NCBI GenBank assembly: GCA_963969395.1
Contig: OZ017795.1
Location: forward strand, 27,571,063 to 27,635,062
From: Pseudoscleropodium purum
Taxonomy: Eukaryota > Streptophyta > Bryopsida > Hypnales > Brachytheciaceae
Direction of reading: 5' to 3'
Length of the DNA: 64,000 nucleotides
Of the stretch, positions 38,036-48,999 are shown one piece after another; the stretch's first letter is position 1; each line of letters starts with the position of its first letter. Both the position numbers and the translations under genes were made by a program. The notes beneath the pieces are model-generated. The model searched no databases. It worked only from the letters and a program-made list of their open reading frames with translations, and was not told the DNA's origin.

Positions 38036-38459
38036 GTGGTAGGCGAGTTTCAATGTATAGTTTGACCTTTAAGCTACTCCTTGGGCACATGTTGTGTGAA
38101 AATTTCAAAGAAAAAAAAAGAAAATTTTCATTCTTAGTGAGTTGCTTGAAATCGCTATATTGCAAAATAAGCACAATTTAGACATCTAGGGATTAAAATA
38201 TGAAATATTTATGAGATCCTCAAATATCCCAATATTAGCTTATGTTGCGGACGGCAATTCTTGAACGGAACCAAGATCAGATTTGAGGGGATACCTCAAA
38301 CAAAGACAAGAACAAGCTAGAAGTGAGGGAATTCCTCACACATGACTCAGAACGTGCTTCAAGATGAGAAAACTAGAAGATGTATTGATAACATGAAGTC
38401 AAAGAATGACTGGGTACAACTGGTGTTGAAGAGAGTGAGGGACAATGGCCCTCGACTCT

Positions 38460-38468
38460 CTATTTATA
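38460..38468 (-). promoter_or_regulatory. LTR TATA box
   Basis: The minus strand reads CTAATATAAATAGAGAG, a strong plant TATA box. It lies about 60 bp downstream of the last heat-shock-element array and is absent from the 5' LTR. Confidence 0.7.
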
Positions 38469-38528
38469 TTAGACTAAGGAACCTTTCGGAATAAGGCCTT
38501 GGAAACCTTTGGAAATATCCGTAGGTCT

Positions 38529-38706
38529 TTCCGGAAGCTTGTGGAAGCTTCCGGAAACTAGGAGGATCTAGTGGAACCTTCTGGAAGCTTGTAGAAGCTT
38601 CCGGAAACTAGTGGAACCAAATGGAACCTTCCGGAAGCTTGTGGAAGCTTCCAAAAACTAGTAGAACTAAGTAGAACCTTCCAGAAGCTTATGGAAGCTT
38701 CCGGAA
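38529..38706 (-). promoter_or_regulatory. Four heat-shock-element arrays in the LTR (50-bp period)
   Basis: Arrays at 38,529-38,556, 38,579-38,606, 38,629-38,656 and 38,679-38,706 recur at exactly 50 bp. Each consists of six contiguous 5-bp units alternating nTTCn and nGAAn. In the first array five of the six match perfectly and the third is TTG rather than TTC. Three or more alternating units is the recognised binding site of heat-shock factor trimers. Each array is also a perfect or near-perfect inverted repeat with 12-bp arms. Confidence 0.75.
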
Positions 38707-38880
38707 ACAAATAAAAATTAATGAAGACTATTGGAATCTACTAGAATCATTGGAAACAACTTGTATACTAGGCCACCGCTTTTGAGAAGGTTCTTAAGAG
38801 GCATCCTTGTTGCAAAGGCGGTGGAGACTCTATTAGGGACGAAACTACTGGATAAGGTCCGGTATGGTACGTCCGTGACA

Positions 38881-38893
38881 TCATCCCCCCTTC
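38881..38893 (-). other. Polypurine tract of the retrotransposon
   Basis: The minus strand reads GAAGGGGGGATGA immediately before the 3' LTR, the expected place for the plus-strand primer of reverse transcription. Confidence 0.75.
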
Positions 38894-39335
38894 AAGGAAC
38901 GAGTTTCACGAGTTCACTTGTGGGCCAATAGCATGAATAGAAAAAAGAATGTTCACGTGGGACTTCACGTGACTGCGACAAAAGAAAAGAATGTTCGGTG
39001 TACAGAATACCGTTTAGACGAAATGTTGGTGGCAAAAAGGTGGTGAAAGGCGGCGAATGGCGGCGAGTCCGACGGCGGTAAGAAATAGTAGCGCTGCTAA
39101 ATTGAAGTATAAGGCCGTGTGAATGACAACATGAGACATTGGCGAGGTGGTGATTACGATGTTATCGACTTTTTTGGCCGACGTGAGTTCGAAGGCCTGT
39201 CCCCTCAAAACTGAGCTAGTATATTGTTACCTCGTCGATACCACCACCGTTTTAGTTCAAAGTCTCTGCATCTGCACCAGCACCAAGAAAAATCTTGCAG
39301 AACTTGGTGTTGGTGTTGGTCCAAACGCATTAAAC

Positions 39336-42300
39336 TCAAACGCTCCTTGGTTTTTGCGGATACTGCCGATGAAATTCTTGAATCATTTCAGGGGCGTTGT
39401 CGAGATTAGAGGCAGGCTCCCATGTTCTTTCGCTAACTTCGTAGCCTTGCCAATGCACAAGATATTCAAGTCGTCGTCGATGGATGTAGGAGTCAAGAAT
39501 CTCTGAAACTTCAAATTCCTCTTCACCTTTGATTTCAATTGGAGGCGGAGATTCTTGAATCCTTCCTGGCAGTGTTGATTCTTTGTAGGGCTCGAGGAGA
39601 GAGACGTGAAATACGGGATGAATCTTCATAGAAGGAGGTAGCTCCAATCGATAAGCCACCTTGTTGATTTGTTTGGCGACTGAAAACGGCCCTAGGCGGC
39701 GGTAGTCAAGTTTGTCAGATGGCCGTCGAGTCCTTAAATTTCGACGGAGCAGCCAAACCTTGTCTCCAATAGAAATCAAAGGATGTTGCTTGCGAGACTT
39801 ATCTGCATTGGTTTTCTGATGCTCCTGGGCTTCAAGAAGTTTTTCTTTCATCTGCTTCTGGATATCAGATAGTCGGGTAGTAAGATCTGTAGCAGCTGGA
39901 TTCTCTGAGATGTTGAGATTGAATTGATCAAACTTTGGATGATGGCCATAATTTGCAAAGAAAGGCGTCTGTCGGGTAAACCCTTGCAATGTATTGTTGT
40001 ATGCAAACTCCGCCAGTGGCAATAAGTCCGCCCAATTATCTTGATGGTAATTGATGGTGCAGCGCAAGTACTGCTCCAACACTTGGTTGACGCACTCGGT
40101 TTGTCCGTCGGTCTGAAGATGGTATGCTGAAGACAATTTGATCTCCACCCCTAGGATTTTGAACAAGGATTGCCAAAACTTGAATATGAATTGCGTCCCA
40201 CGATCAGAGATAATATTGGCGGGTAAGCTATGGATTCTATAGACATTGTCTACAAAGAGTTTTGCCGTTTCTTTGCCGGTAACTGTCTTGTGACACGGAA
40301 TAAAGTGCGCCATCTTGGTGAGCCGGTCGACAACAACAAAAATAGAATCAAAGGTCTTGGACGGCGGAAGGTCCACTATGAAGTCCATGGATATGGATGT
40401 CCATGGCTTCTCAGGAATTGGCAATGGTTGAAGTAGTCCGTATGGCCGATGACGAGGAATCTTGGACCTTGAACAAGTGTCACATGTCGTGACATATTCT
40501 TTAACGGCCTTCCACATTTGGGGCCACCAGAAATCCCAAGATACGAGCTCCATGGTCTTGTTATAACCCAAATATCCCGCCGATGGAAAATCATGTCGGG
40601 ATTGGAGCACTCGGAGCCGACATGGGCCTTTAGGGACATAAAACAATCCTTGATAATATAGCAGCCCATCTTGGAACTGGAATCTTGGATCATAATCATC
40701 TCGGAGTGTCTCACCTCCATATGATCTATGGATCTGCGGACTGGATGTAGGTTGGTTCGGAGATTCCAAATCTACAACCTCTGAATCAGGAATTTGAAAG
40801 TCCATTCTTGGAATTTCTCCAAGGCTGGAATTACCAACATTGTTCTTGAGTTTCAAGGCCAAAGGATCAGATTGCAAACTCACTCGGATTTCTTGGAGAA
40901 ACGATGTATCTACCAAAGTTGTGGTGCACATAGCCTTGAGCTGGAGTTGTTCGGGCTTGATTAGAGTAGACCATTGCTGATCGTAAACTGTGTCTCCCTC
41001 TTTGGGTGCAAGATACGCTCGTCGAGAAAGAGCGTCAGACCGAATTTGCTGAGAATCGGGGCGGTAGGTGATGACAAAGTTGAAGCGCGAAAGCGATATA
41101 CTCCAACGGGCTTGTCCTCGATTCAACACCTTAGCAGACATGAAATACTCGAGGTTCTTGTGGTCGGTATAGACTGTAACCGGATGTTGAGCTCCTTTGA
41201 GGAAATGTCGCCACTCTTGGAATGAATCAACAATAGCTAAGAGTTCCTTGTCGTGGATTTCGTAATTGATCTCCGCGGCAGTGAACTTTCGTGAATGGAA
41301 TGCGATAAGATGTAGGCGTCCATCTTTGCTAAATTGCGAGAGGACCGCTCCAAGGACAAAATCAGAAGCATCCGTTTCTAGGAAGAACGACTTTTGAAAG
41401 TTAAGATGTGTCAAGATAGGCGCTGTTGTAAATGCCTTCTTCAGAGTTTCAAATGCTTGGCCTGCTTCCGTACTCCACTCAAGCTTGTCTTTGTAAGTCA
41501 ATCGAGTCAACGGAGCAACAATCTTGGAATAGTTCTGGATGAAGATTCGATAGAAGTTTGCGAATCCCAGGAAACATTGAATGTCTCGAATGGTTGTCGG
41601 TCTCTTCCACTCGGTCACCGTCTGGATCTTCTTTGAGTCCATGGACAGACCCTCTCCAGAAACAATGTAGCCCAAGAACTCGACTTGGGGTTGGTGGAAA
41701 ACGCACTTCTCGAGTTTGGCGTATAGTCCAGCATTGCGCAGCTTTTCCAACACTAATTGAACGTGTTTTTTGTGGTCCTCTTCGTTCTTTGAGTAGATGA
41801 GAATATCATCAAGGTAGCAAACCACAAAATCGTCCAAGAATTCACGGTGATATCGTTCATCAAATGTTGAAAGATAGCAGGTGCATTGGTAAGACCGAAT
41901 GGCATGACATTGTATTCAAAATGTCCATACCTTGTTCGGAACGCAGTCTTCCATTCGTCACCTTCCTTGATGCGTACTAAGTTGTACGCTCCGCGAAGAT
42001 CAATCTTGGTATAGGTTTTTGCCTAGCCAAGCTGATCGAGAAGTCCGGAGATGAGCGGTAATGGATACCGATTCTTGATCGTGACTTTGTTCAGTCCACG
42101 ATAATCCACGCACATTCGAAGGGAACCATATTTTTTCTTCACAAATAAGATAGGAGCTCCTGCCGGTGATTTGGAGTGCCGAATAAAATTCTTTGCAAGA
42201 TTTTTGTCTAAGTAATCTTGCAACGCAGCAAGTTTGTTTTGGGAGAGACCGTAGATTGGGCCAAATGGCGGTTGCGCACCTTCTTGTAGTTCGATGCCGC

Positions 42301-43132
42301 AATAGTACGGTCGATGTTGAGGAAGCGTATCGGCGTTCTTCTTCTCAAATACGTCCCGATATTACTCATATTGTGCTGGTAACTCGGTTGATCCTTGAAA
42401 GGGTTGAGGCGTCGGAATTGTATACACTACAAACGTATTCCCCTTCTTTGCAGCTCTCATAAAAGCTCGGGCTCCGACCATCAATGGTGTTTTAGCCTTG
42501 GTCCCTTGTACTTGATGTGAATGAAGTTTTGGGGCAACTACAGGATATCTAGGTGTAGTTTGGAACGTTAGCTTTCGCTTATTCCAATCTATATCAAGAT
42601 TATTTCTATCTAGCCAAGAAAGGCCTAAAATGAAAGGATTAGAAGGGGAACTGATGACGTTGAAAACAACGGTGCTTTGATGTCCTTCTAGGCTGATGTC
42701 TAAGGGTTTAGTCTCGTGTGTGACATCTCCTGAGATTAAGGGTCTACCATCGATAACTTCTACTGCAACAGGATATTTTTTAGGAATTACAGGAAGGTTA
42801 TGTTGTTCTACAAAGTCTTTATCAATAAAACAGGCAGAGGCTCCGGAATCTAGCAGGGCTTTGACCTTTATGATATGCAGATAAAAATCTATTTTAAGTG
42901 GAATATCAAAACATGGAGAGGCTTCAGAGGATAAGATAGGACCTGATGACTTGACAATATCTGTCAGCCGCACGGTCCCTACTGTGGTTGGCTGATGTCG
43001 TTTCTCGAGTTCATTTCTTTGCATCTCGGCTCGGAAGTGCTTGAGGTGTATCGAAATTTGTGCGGCTTTGGAACTGCAACCTTCGCAGGACAGTTGTGTG
43101 CGCGGTGGTTCTTTCCTCCACAATACATGCAC
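39336..43132 (-). pseudogene. Retrotransposon pol: protease, RT, RNase H, integrase, chromodomain
   Basis: The protease active-site motif LLDSGASACF lies near 42,850. The reverse transcriptase N-terminal part, with [16 protein letters not shown], lies near 42,100. The catalytic YLDD is near 41,810, in a frame of 833 codons (39,336-41,837). That frame then contains RNase H (ETDASDFVLGAVLSQ), an HHCC-type integrase zinc finger ending CDTCSRSK, the integrase core (SMDFIVDLP, IISDRGTQF) and a C-terminal chromodomain (EILDSYIHRRRLEYLVHWQG, ERTWEP) at about 39,356-39,515. Breaks are a TAA at 42,362-42,364, a TAG at 42,023-42,025 and a single-base frame change near 41,850. The breaks fall in the protease-RT part; the integrase and chromodomain remain open. 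Confidence 0.9.
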
Positions 43133-43956
43133 AAGTCTTCCTTTCGACGTCGATCTTTTTCTTCTTGAGTCAATCTCTTGACTCTTGAGGCGTCGATTTG
43201 CATGGGCTCTGGCATTGACACACTTGAAGATGTTTGGCGAGTTGGAGCTGCATACTCTGCTCGATAGAATCTAGGTGTTGATCAGCGCTCTTGTCGACGC
43301 TCAAACAGTCGATTATCGCAATTAACTACTTGAGTCACGGCCTCAGATAGAGTGGTCGGTCTGGGCAAGTTCAATAGCAAGTCTTTTACATCGTCACGCA
43401 GTCCCCATCGAAACGTGCTGATGAGAGCGTTGTCGTCCCACTCTACGTTGCAAGCGAGTTGTCGAAATTCTGCAGCGTATGTTGAGGCTGCACGCGATCG
43501 TTGTTGCAGAGTTCGAAGTTTTGTTGTTGCTATGAGGGCTCGATCATTTTCTCCAAAAGTATTATTGAATTCTTCTAAGAATTGATTGAGGTTTGCCAAA
43601 AGTGGAGAATTTTTTTTCAACAATGGCGAGAACCATGATAACGCAGTTCCAGTAAGCAAGGTTCCAATGAGCCCAACTTGTATTTTCGCGGTTGGATATC
43701 TTTGGGGTTGAAGGCGGAAAACAAGCCGAATTTGATTCACAAAGTCTCGAAATTTTGCTCGGTTCCCATCGAATTTGTTTGGCAAACTTACTCGAGGCTC
43801 CTTTGGCGCCGGCGGAATTGGATTTGTCGCTGGTGCCGAAATATAGACTGGAGCGTGGGCAACTTGAAGTTGTTCTAAAGTATTTCGCAGATTGGCGTTT
43901 TCTTGCTGCAGCATGGCCAAGACGTCGTTCATCTGGATAGCAGAAACGTCACCCAT
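42979..43956 (-). pseudogene. Retrotransposon gag with CCHC zinc knuckle
   Basis: The frame opens at 43,956 (MGDVSAIQMNDVL...). It has an N-terminal Leu/Gln-rich, probably coiled-coil segment, then a retrotransposon Gag domain (LPNKFDGNRAKFRDFVNQIR, LIGTLLTGTALSWF). A TGA at 43,282-43,284 interrupts it. The same frame continues to a zinc knuckle CMYCGGKNHRAHNC near 43,110-43,150 and closes at 42,979, with a change of frame to the protease in the overlap 42,979-43,132. That overlap could be an ancestral programmed frameshift or a later indel. The Gag type resembles chromoviruses with an N-terminal coiled coil. Confidence 0.85.
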
Positions 43957-44307
43957 CTCGGATAAAGTATTTCTTGAAGGCTTACAAGTAGATGAAGTAA
44001 CAAATCTTTGCGTCGTGTACTCTTGGGATGACTACAGGAAGTGAAGATCTCAAAAAATTCAAGTAGAATTCTTCGCCTCGCTCTCGAATGATGATATCTC
44101 TTAGTTCGGCCTTTGATCTGAATAGAAAACATACTTCTAAAGTAATTGGAGTTGTGGAAATAGGAAGACGATTCAAGTCCATGTACTAACTCTTATGAAG
44201 ACTGGCTAAAAGGAAAATATCAGCTTAGAAGTGGGTAATTCACAACCTCTAAGGCGTCACAACTCCTTGAAGAAGACGGATAATCCACGCTCTATTTTGC
44301 AAGAGTA

Positions 44308-44320
44308 GACTCTGATATCA
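44308..44320 (-). other. Candidate primer-binding site
   Basis: The minus strand reads TGATATCAGAGTC. It matches the usual plant initiator-tRNA-Met primer site TGGTATCAGAGCC at 11 of 13 positions. It sits about 34 bp inside the 5' LTR border, farther than the usual 0-5 bp. Confidence 0.4.
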
Positions 44321-44354
44321 AAAAGAATTAGAGAAAGATGCACTCTTTTCAAAC

Positions 44355-44761
44355 TGTTGCGGACGGCAACTCTTGAACGGAACCAAGATCAGATTTGAGG
44401 GGATACCTCAAACAAAGACAAGAACAAGCTTCCGAAAACTAGTGGAACCAAATGGAACCTTCTGGAAGCTTGTAGAAGCTTCCGGAAACTAGTGGAACCA
44501 AATGGAACCTTCCGGAAGCTTGTGGAAGCTTCCAAAAACTAGTAGAACTAAGTAGAACCTTCCAGAAGCTTATGGAAGCTTCCGGAAACAAATAAAAATT
44601 AATGAAGACTATTGGAATCTACTAGAATCATTGGAAACAACTTGTATACTAGGCCACCGCTTTTGAGAAGGTTCTTAAGAGGCATCCTTGTTGCAAAGGC
44701 GGTGGAGACTCTATTAGGGACGAAACTACTGGATAAAGCCCGGTATGGCACGTCCGTGACA
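44355..44761 (-). repeat. 5' LTR with 231-bp internal deletion
   Basis: It matches the 3' LTR except for a missing segment corresponding to 38,319-38,549. The gap is bounded by AAGCT repeats (38,314-38,318 and 38,545-38,549), so slippage or microhomology repair is likely. The deletion removes the TATA box and most of the first heat-shock array. Arrays at 44,460, 44,510 and 44,560 remain. Confidence 0.9.
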
Positions 44762-45029
44762 ACTTAATAGATTGACGTTATAAAAACTAAATAATAATTA
44801 GGTGCATTGTATGGTGTACAATAATGAAGTTATTTCCTGCAATTACACACAACTATGTGACATAACAACAATATACAAATTCTAAGATCACTATTATAGG
44901 ATCATTAAAATTTAAATAAATTTGTTGCTTCTATTAGATTTTCTTTCTATTGTTGAACTTTTATAATTTTTCATGACAAGAACACTTCGACGTCATTGTC
45001 AAATTGAGCTCAATTTAAAAAAAAATTAA

Positions 45030-45450
45030 TTTACCTCATTACCCCCCAAAATCTCCACCACCCGAATGAGCTCAAAAAAATAATTGAAATTAAATTAAAT
45101 TGAAATCATAGCCCCGTCCCCTTCCACCCCTCTACCCTATTTGTAATTTTTAGGTGGGATGAGGTCTAGCCTTTGATATGGGATATATCCCGAAGTCCAA
45201 GTTGATATCCATACCCAATCTATATTGCTTATCAGCATCCATATATGTATACATTCACACATACATGAATATGTATTTGTCTGCATCTATATTCATATTT
45301 ATACATATATAGTATCCCTTTTCTATATCCATATCTCAAGTTGTTTTGGAAAGATCAATGGCAAGATCAATGGCACTAGAGGAGAGGCATGCATAATTTT
45401 TTTAACAAAAATCAACAACTCCCAATTTTTGTAAGGGGGAAAAAATGGCA
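45030..45450 (+). repeat. Dispersed repeat family P, copy 4
   Basis: It has C-rich DNA with CCCCTCTACCCTATTTGTAA near 45,130, then degenerate TATCCATAT-type words (45,185-45,340), then AAAGATCAATGGC and a GTAAGGGGGAAAAAATGGC end. It is collinear with, but more diverged than, the copies at 155 and 37,609. Confidence 0.5.
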
Positions 45451-48400
45451 TGACAAGACATGTTGCCTCATTTTAGTACATTGTCAAATCCTTCATAGTT
45501 CAAATTATATGAAACATCTAATAAAACTTTTGATAATTCTTTTGGATATATTGTGTGGGATTTACATGACCAATGTTCAAAATCTATTTGTGGTTGTATG
45601 ATCATAAAAACGTATATGACACAATTACAAAACAAGACACAAAAAATTGTACTATTAATGTTTATGCTGTAAATATTTTCATGTTTTGTGTATCCATATT
45701 AGATGAAACCTTCAATGTTTATATTACCTCCACTTGAAAATAGTGTATTCGTTCTCAATGCAATTACCATTGAGAATGGATACATTGTTTCTAATCACAA
45801 GGAATATTAGTCATTTTAGAGAGCTCTGAGTATCCAGAAAACAAATTTAGAGCTGACAAATATAGCCCCTAATTTTTGAAGAAAAAATTGCAAGAAAACA
45901 TTTTATCCCTTAATGCTTTTAGTTGGTTGTTTTTTTGTCCAAAGTCAAATGTATAGAGGCTATCTTTCAATCCATTGGATTACCTTATTGAACCCATTTT
46001 AGGCACAAGTTTGAACAAACACATTGCATGCAAAAAATTCCAATAATATATATGAGTAATGTGAAATGTACATTGCAAATTTTTTTTTGTCTACATCAAC
46101 TTATGTAATGTTATGTTTGTAATGGATTGAATTACACACCTTATTCAAAATAGATTTCAAATAAAACATACTACACTATTTATTGTATACCATAATTATA
46201 ATATTTTTATGACACCAATTTTAAGAAACCATCAAGAATGTCAAATACCATGCAACATCATTGTCATTGTAGGGAATATAGTCTAGGGCAAATCAAGGGT
46301 GTCATTGTCCAATGCAATGGCACAAAAGTCTCTACTTGTGTACTTGGTAAATAACTTGCAATTTTTGGCTATAAAATTATATTGGAAGATAGATATACTT
46401 AAAAGTTTATAAATTCATATGTAGAATTTTTGTGCAATTATATGATTGATTTTTTATTCTTAGCTAATATACTACAAATTAGAAGATGTTAGTGATATTA
46501 CTTTCTTTTGTACAAGCTTAGTGATGTTGTTCAAATTGTCCCTTGATGCAATCTGAATCCAAATGACCTAACATGGACTTTAGTGATTATTTACCCCCCT
46601 TATTGCTCAAGGCTTGAAAGATTGTTGGTTGAATTATAGGTGCGTCATGACACTTATTAAATGATTGACCAACTAGCAAGTTGAAGTTCTTTCATGAAAT
46701 CTCTCTTGGCACTTCATAGTCATAGTTTATTGTATATCATTGGTAATGGTTATTTGAAAGACTTGTGATCTCCATCAAAAATTTGATTGGAATCTTTTGC
46801 AAAGAGTTTGAAGAATTCTAATTTGTTTAAAGATCAATTTGTTTGCAAGTATAACAATTAATGTGACTTATAAAACTAAATTCACATAACAATTGATTTT
46901 ATTCAAGTACAATACTACATTTATGTGGTAATAAGTTTTGAAGTTGTTAAAGTGAAAGTTATAATATACAACATATTTGACAATGTGAAAAATTCAATTC
47001 ATAAACAATTTTTGTATAATTTCTAAGTAATTGGATACCAGAGTTCACTACTTCTAAAACCCTCAATTTTGTATTTATTTGGAAATCACTCAAAAAAATT
47101 CCAATGTATAATACTTCAATTTATTGCCATATTGGCATTTTTGTCATAATGATAGATAATATTTAAAATTATCCATCATTAAAATTATAAAAATAGGTAT
47201 ATGTATGAAATATATGAATAATTATAAGGCAAATATTCAAAATATTGATATAAATAGTATTAAAAATGAAAAAAGAACATAAGACCTCATTTACTATTGC
47301 AATTTAATTTATAGATGATAGTTATTATTTTTGGCATCTACTTTGGCTAGAGTTAGAGATATTGTACACGATTGTAAATAATTATCAAAGTTTTGGAAAA
47401 TGAATGAAAATTTTGGTAGGATCTTTGGATTTTCATATACTAATATAATATAGTCCATCAAATTTTATTGAAAAGTTTTAAACTTACTTTAAAATTGAAT
47501 ATTTTTTCATATTCGATTTAACAATTGTATAACATAAAATTTAGAAAATTCAAATTCAAGTGTAATATATAGGCATTATAAACATTGCAAATTTTACATT
47601 TGTGAAATGGACGCAATAGCTTTTGCTTGGCAATATTATAATAAAAAATCATATTGTTAATATATGTCATTGTGAAATAGTCAATGAGTTTTATGTGGAC
47701 TTTCCAATCAATTGGAGGCTTTTAATGTAACTTTGATTTAGAATTTAGTGTAGAATTTTGAATCTCATATCTTCCTTGTATGATGTTTGTACTACTTAAC
47801 AAATAGTTCTAATGTATGAACTAGGAAGGATTCACTTTATATTGACATAGTAGATTTTTTTTGAATTTTGCAAAGATAAAAGAGAACTCCATAGAATTTG
47901 GTCATGCATTCTCACACTATGCAATGCCCTCTCCAAAATGTTGCTACCTCCTAACTTGTTATTCCCTTGTATGGGAAAAAGAGAGGGTTGGTAGTTTGTT
48001 TTGGAGGGCACTATACATAGAAATTTGCCAACTATCTCCAAATTCAATGGTTACAGTTAAGTGATTCATATCCAATTAGAATGAGACACCATTCAAGGAA
48101 GAGCCTCCAAGCTATGACTTTTACTTCCCCAATTTATAAGTTAACTACTCTATATAACAATCGATTGTTTTCAAATTTGCATTATTACTTACAACTATTA
48201 TATTTTACAACTAGAACGAGGAAGTCATGAGTTTGTTGTTGACTCTATCTAGAAAGACATTGCGTGGCATTTTCCTTAAGTGTTGGCTTGTTTGGAAAAG
48301 CTAAAATAAAAAATTTGATATAAAAATTTATAACCAATTGTAATAACTTCGACAACATCTTGGCTTAATGATGAAAAATATAAAATATTTACTACTTCTA

Positions 48401-48618
48401 CTCAATTGTGTTAGATGTGAAAGGTAGGGAATATGGATAAGAAAACTTAAAAAAGAAATACATGAGTAAAATTGTGATTCATGCAACTAATGAGTGCAAG
48501 GACATTAAAAGTTTTTTTTTTGTTTATATTAATTTGAAATTACAACAGTAAATTTATTTTTCCTTAAAGTTTTTGGAGAGTCTAGGTGAAATCATCCAAG
48601 GTTCCCCCTACCACTTGA
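45451..48618. other. AT-rich intergenic DNA, no gene seen
   Basis: No conserved protein or RNA recognised over about 3.2 kb. A TATAGCCCCTAATTTTTG word near 45,863 resembles a family T end, but no partner was found. Confidence 0.5.
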
Positions 48619-48855
48619 GATGTGCTATCATGTGAGCCTAGGAGCATGGGTACATAGCCTAGTTGACTACACACCTATGTTATAAGTGTCTATATTATAG
48701 AAACCATCCATCACTGTATTGAAATTATAGTATAAGTACCTATATTATGAGTGTTTATATTATAAGTACCTTAAACGATTGGTTGTTGTATATCTACTTA
48801 TATATATGCTCAAAGCTCACATGCTTGTATTTTCATGCTCATATACTAGCATTGT
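48619..48855. mobile_element. Family M MITE-like element, copy 3
   Basis: The left end is TGTGCTATCATGTGAGCCTA. The right end, reverse-complemented, is CAATGCTAGTATATGAGCAT. The interior is built of CTATATTATAG / TATAAGTACC words. It has the same size and layout as 14,849-15,056 and 33,346-33,592. Confidence 0.6.
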
Positions 48856-48999
48856 TGACAACCTTTAAAAGCAATATTTACATTTCGCTTGTCTTTAAAA
48901 CATAAAAATAACCCCTTTTTTTTCAAGGCCCTTTAATGCAAAAAAATCACAACTAATTCATCCAACATCCAAATTAAACGTTTTTTTACATTGCATAAG

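Larger units (their letters stand above)
38243..38880 (-). repeat. 3' LTR (full length, 638 bp)
   Basis: Complete LTR with TG...CA ends. Read on the minus strand it contains four 50-bp units with heat-shock-element arrays (38,706 down to 38,529), then a TATA box (38,468-38,460), then R/U5 to 38,243. The 5' LTR at 44,355-44,761 lacks the counterpart of 38,319-38,549. Confidence 0.92.
38243..44761 (-). mobile_element. Chromovirus-type Ty3/Gypsy LTR retrotransposon (decayed)
   Basis: A 6.5-kb element on the minus strand, with LTRs at 38,243-38,880 (3') and 44,355-44,761 (5'). Both start TGTTGCGGACG and end CGTCCGTGACA on the plus strand. The flanks are GCTTA and ACTTA, a five-base target duplication with one mismatch. 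Order on the minus strand is Gag, zinc knuckle, protease, reverse transcriptase, RNase H, integrase, chromodomain; that domain order and the terminal chromodomain define chromoviruses. The reading frame is broken by three in-frame stops and two frame changes, so it is not autonomous. Outside the 5' LTR deletion and one repeat-unit junction, I count about four or five substitutions between the LTRs, suggesting a fairly recent insertion. Confidence 0.93.

Noticed and set aside
39014..41706. Several 60-120-codon frames on both strands inside the retrotransposon
   Set aside because: Shadows of the minus-strand pol frame or of its 3' untranslated segment.
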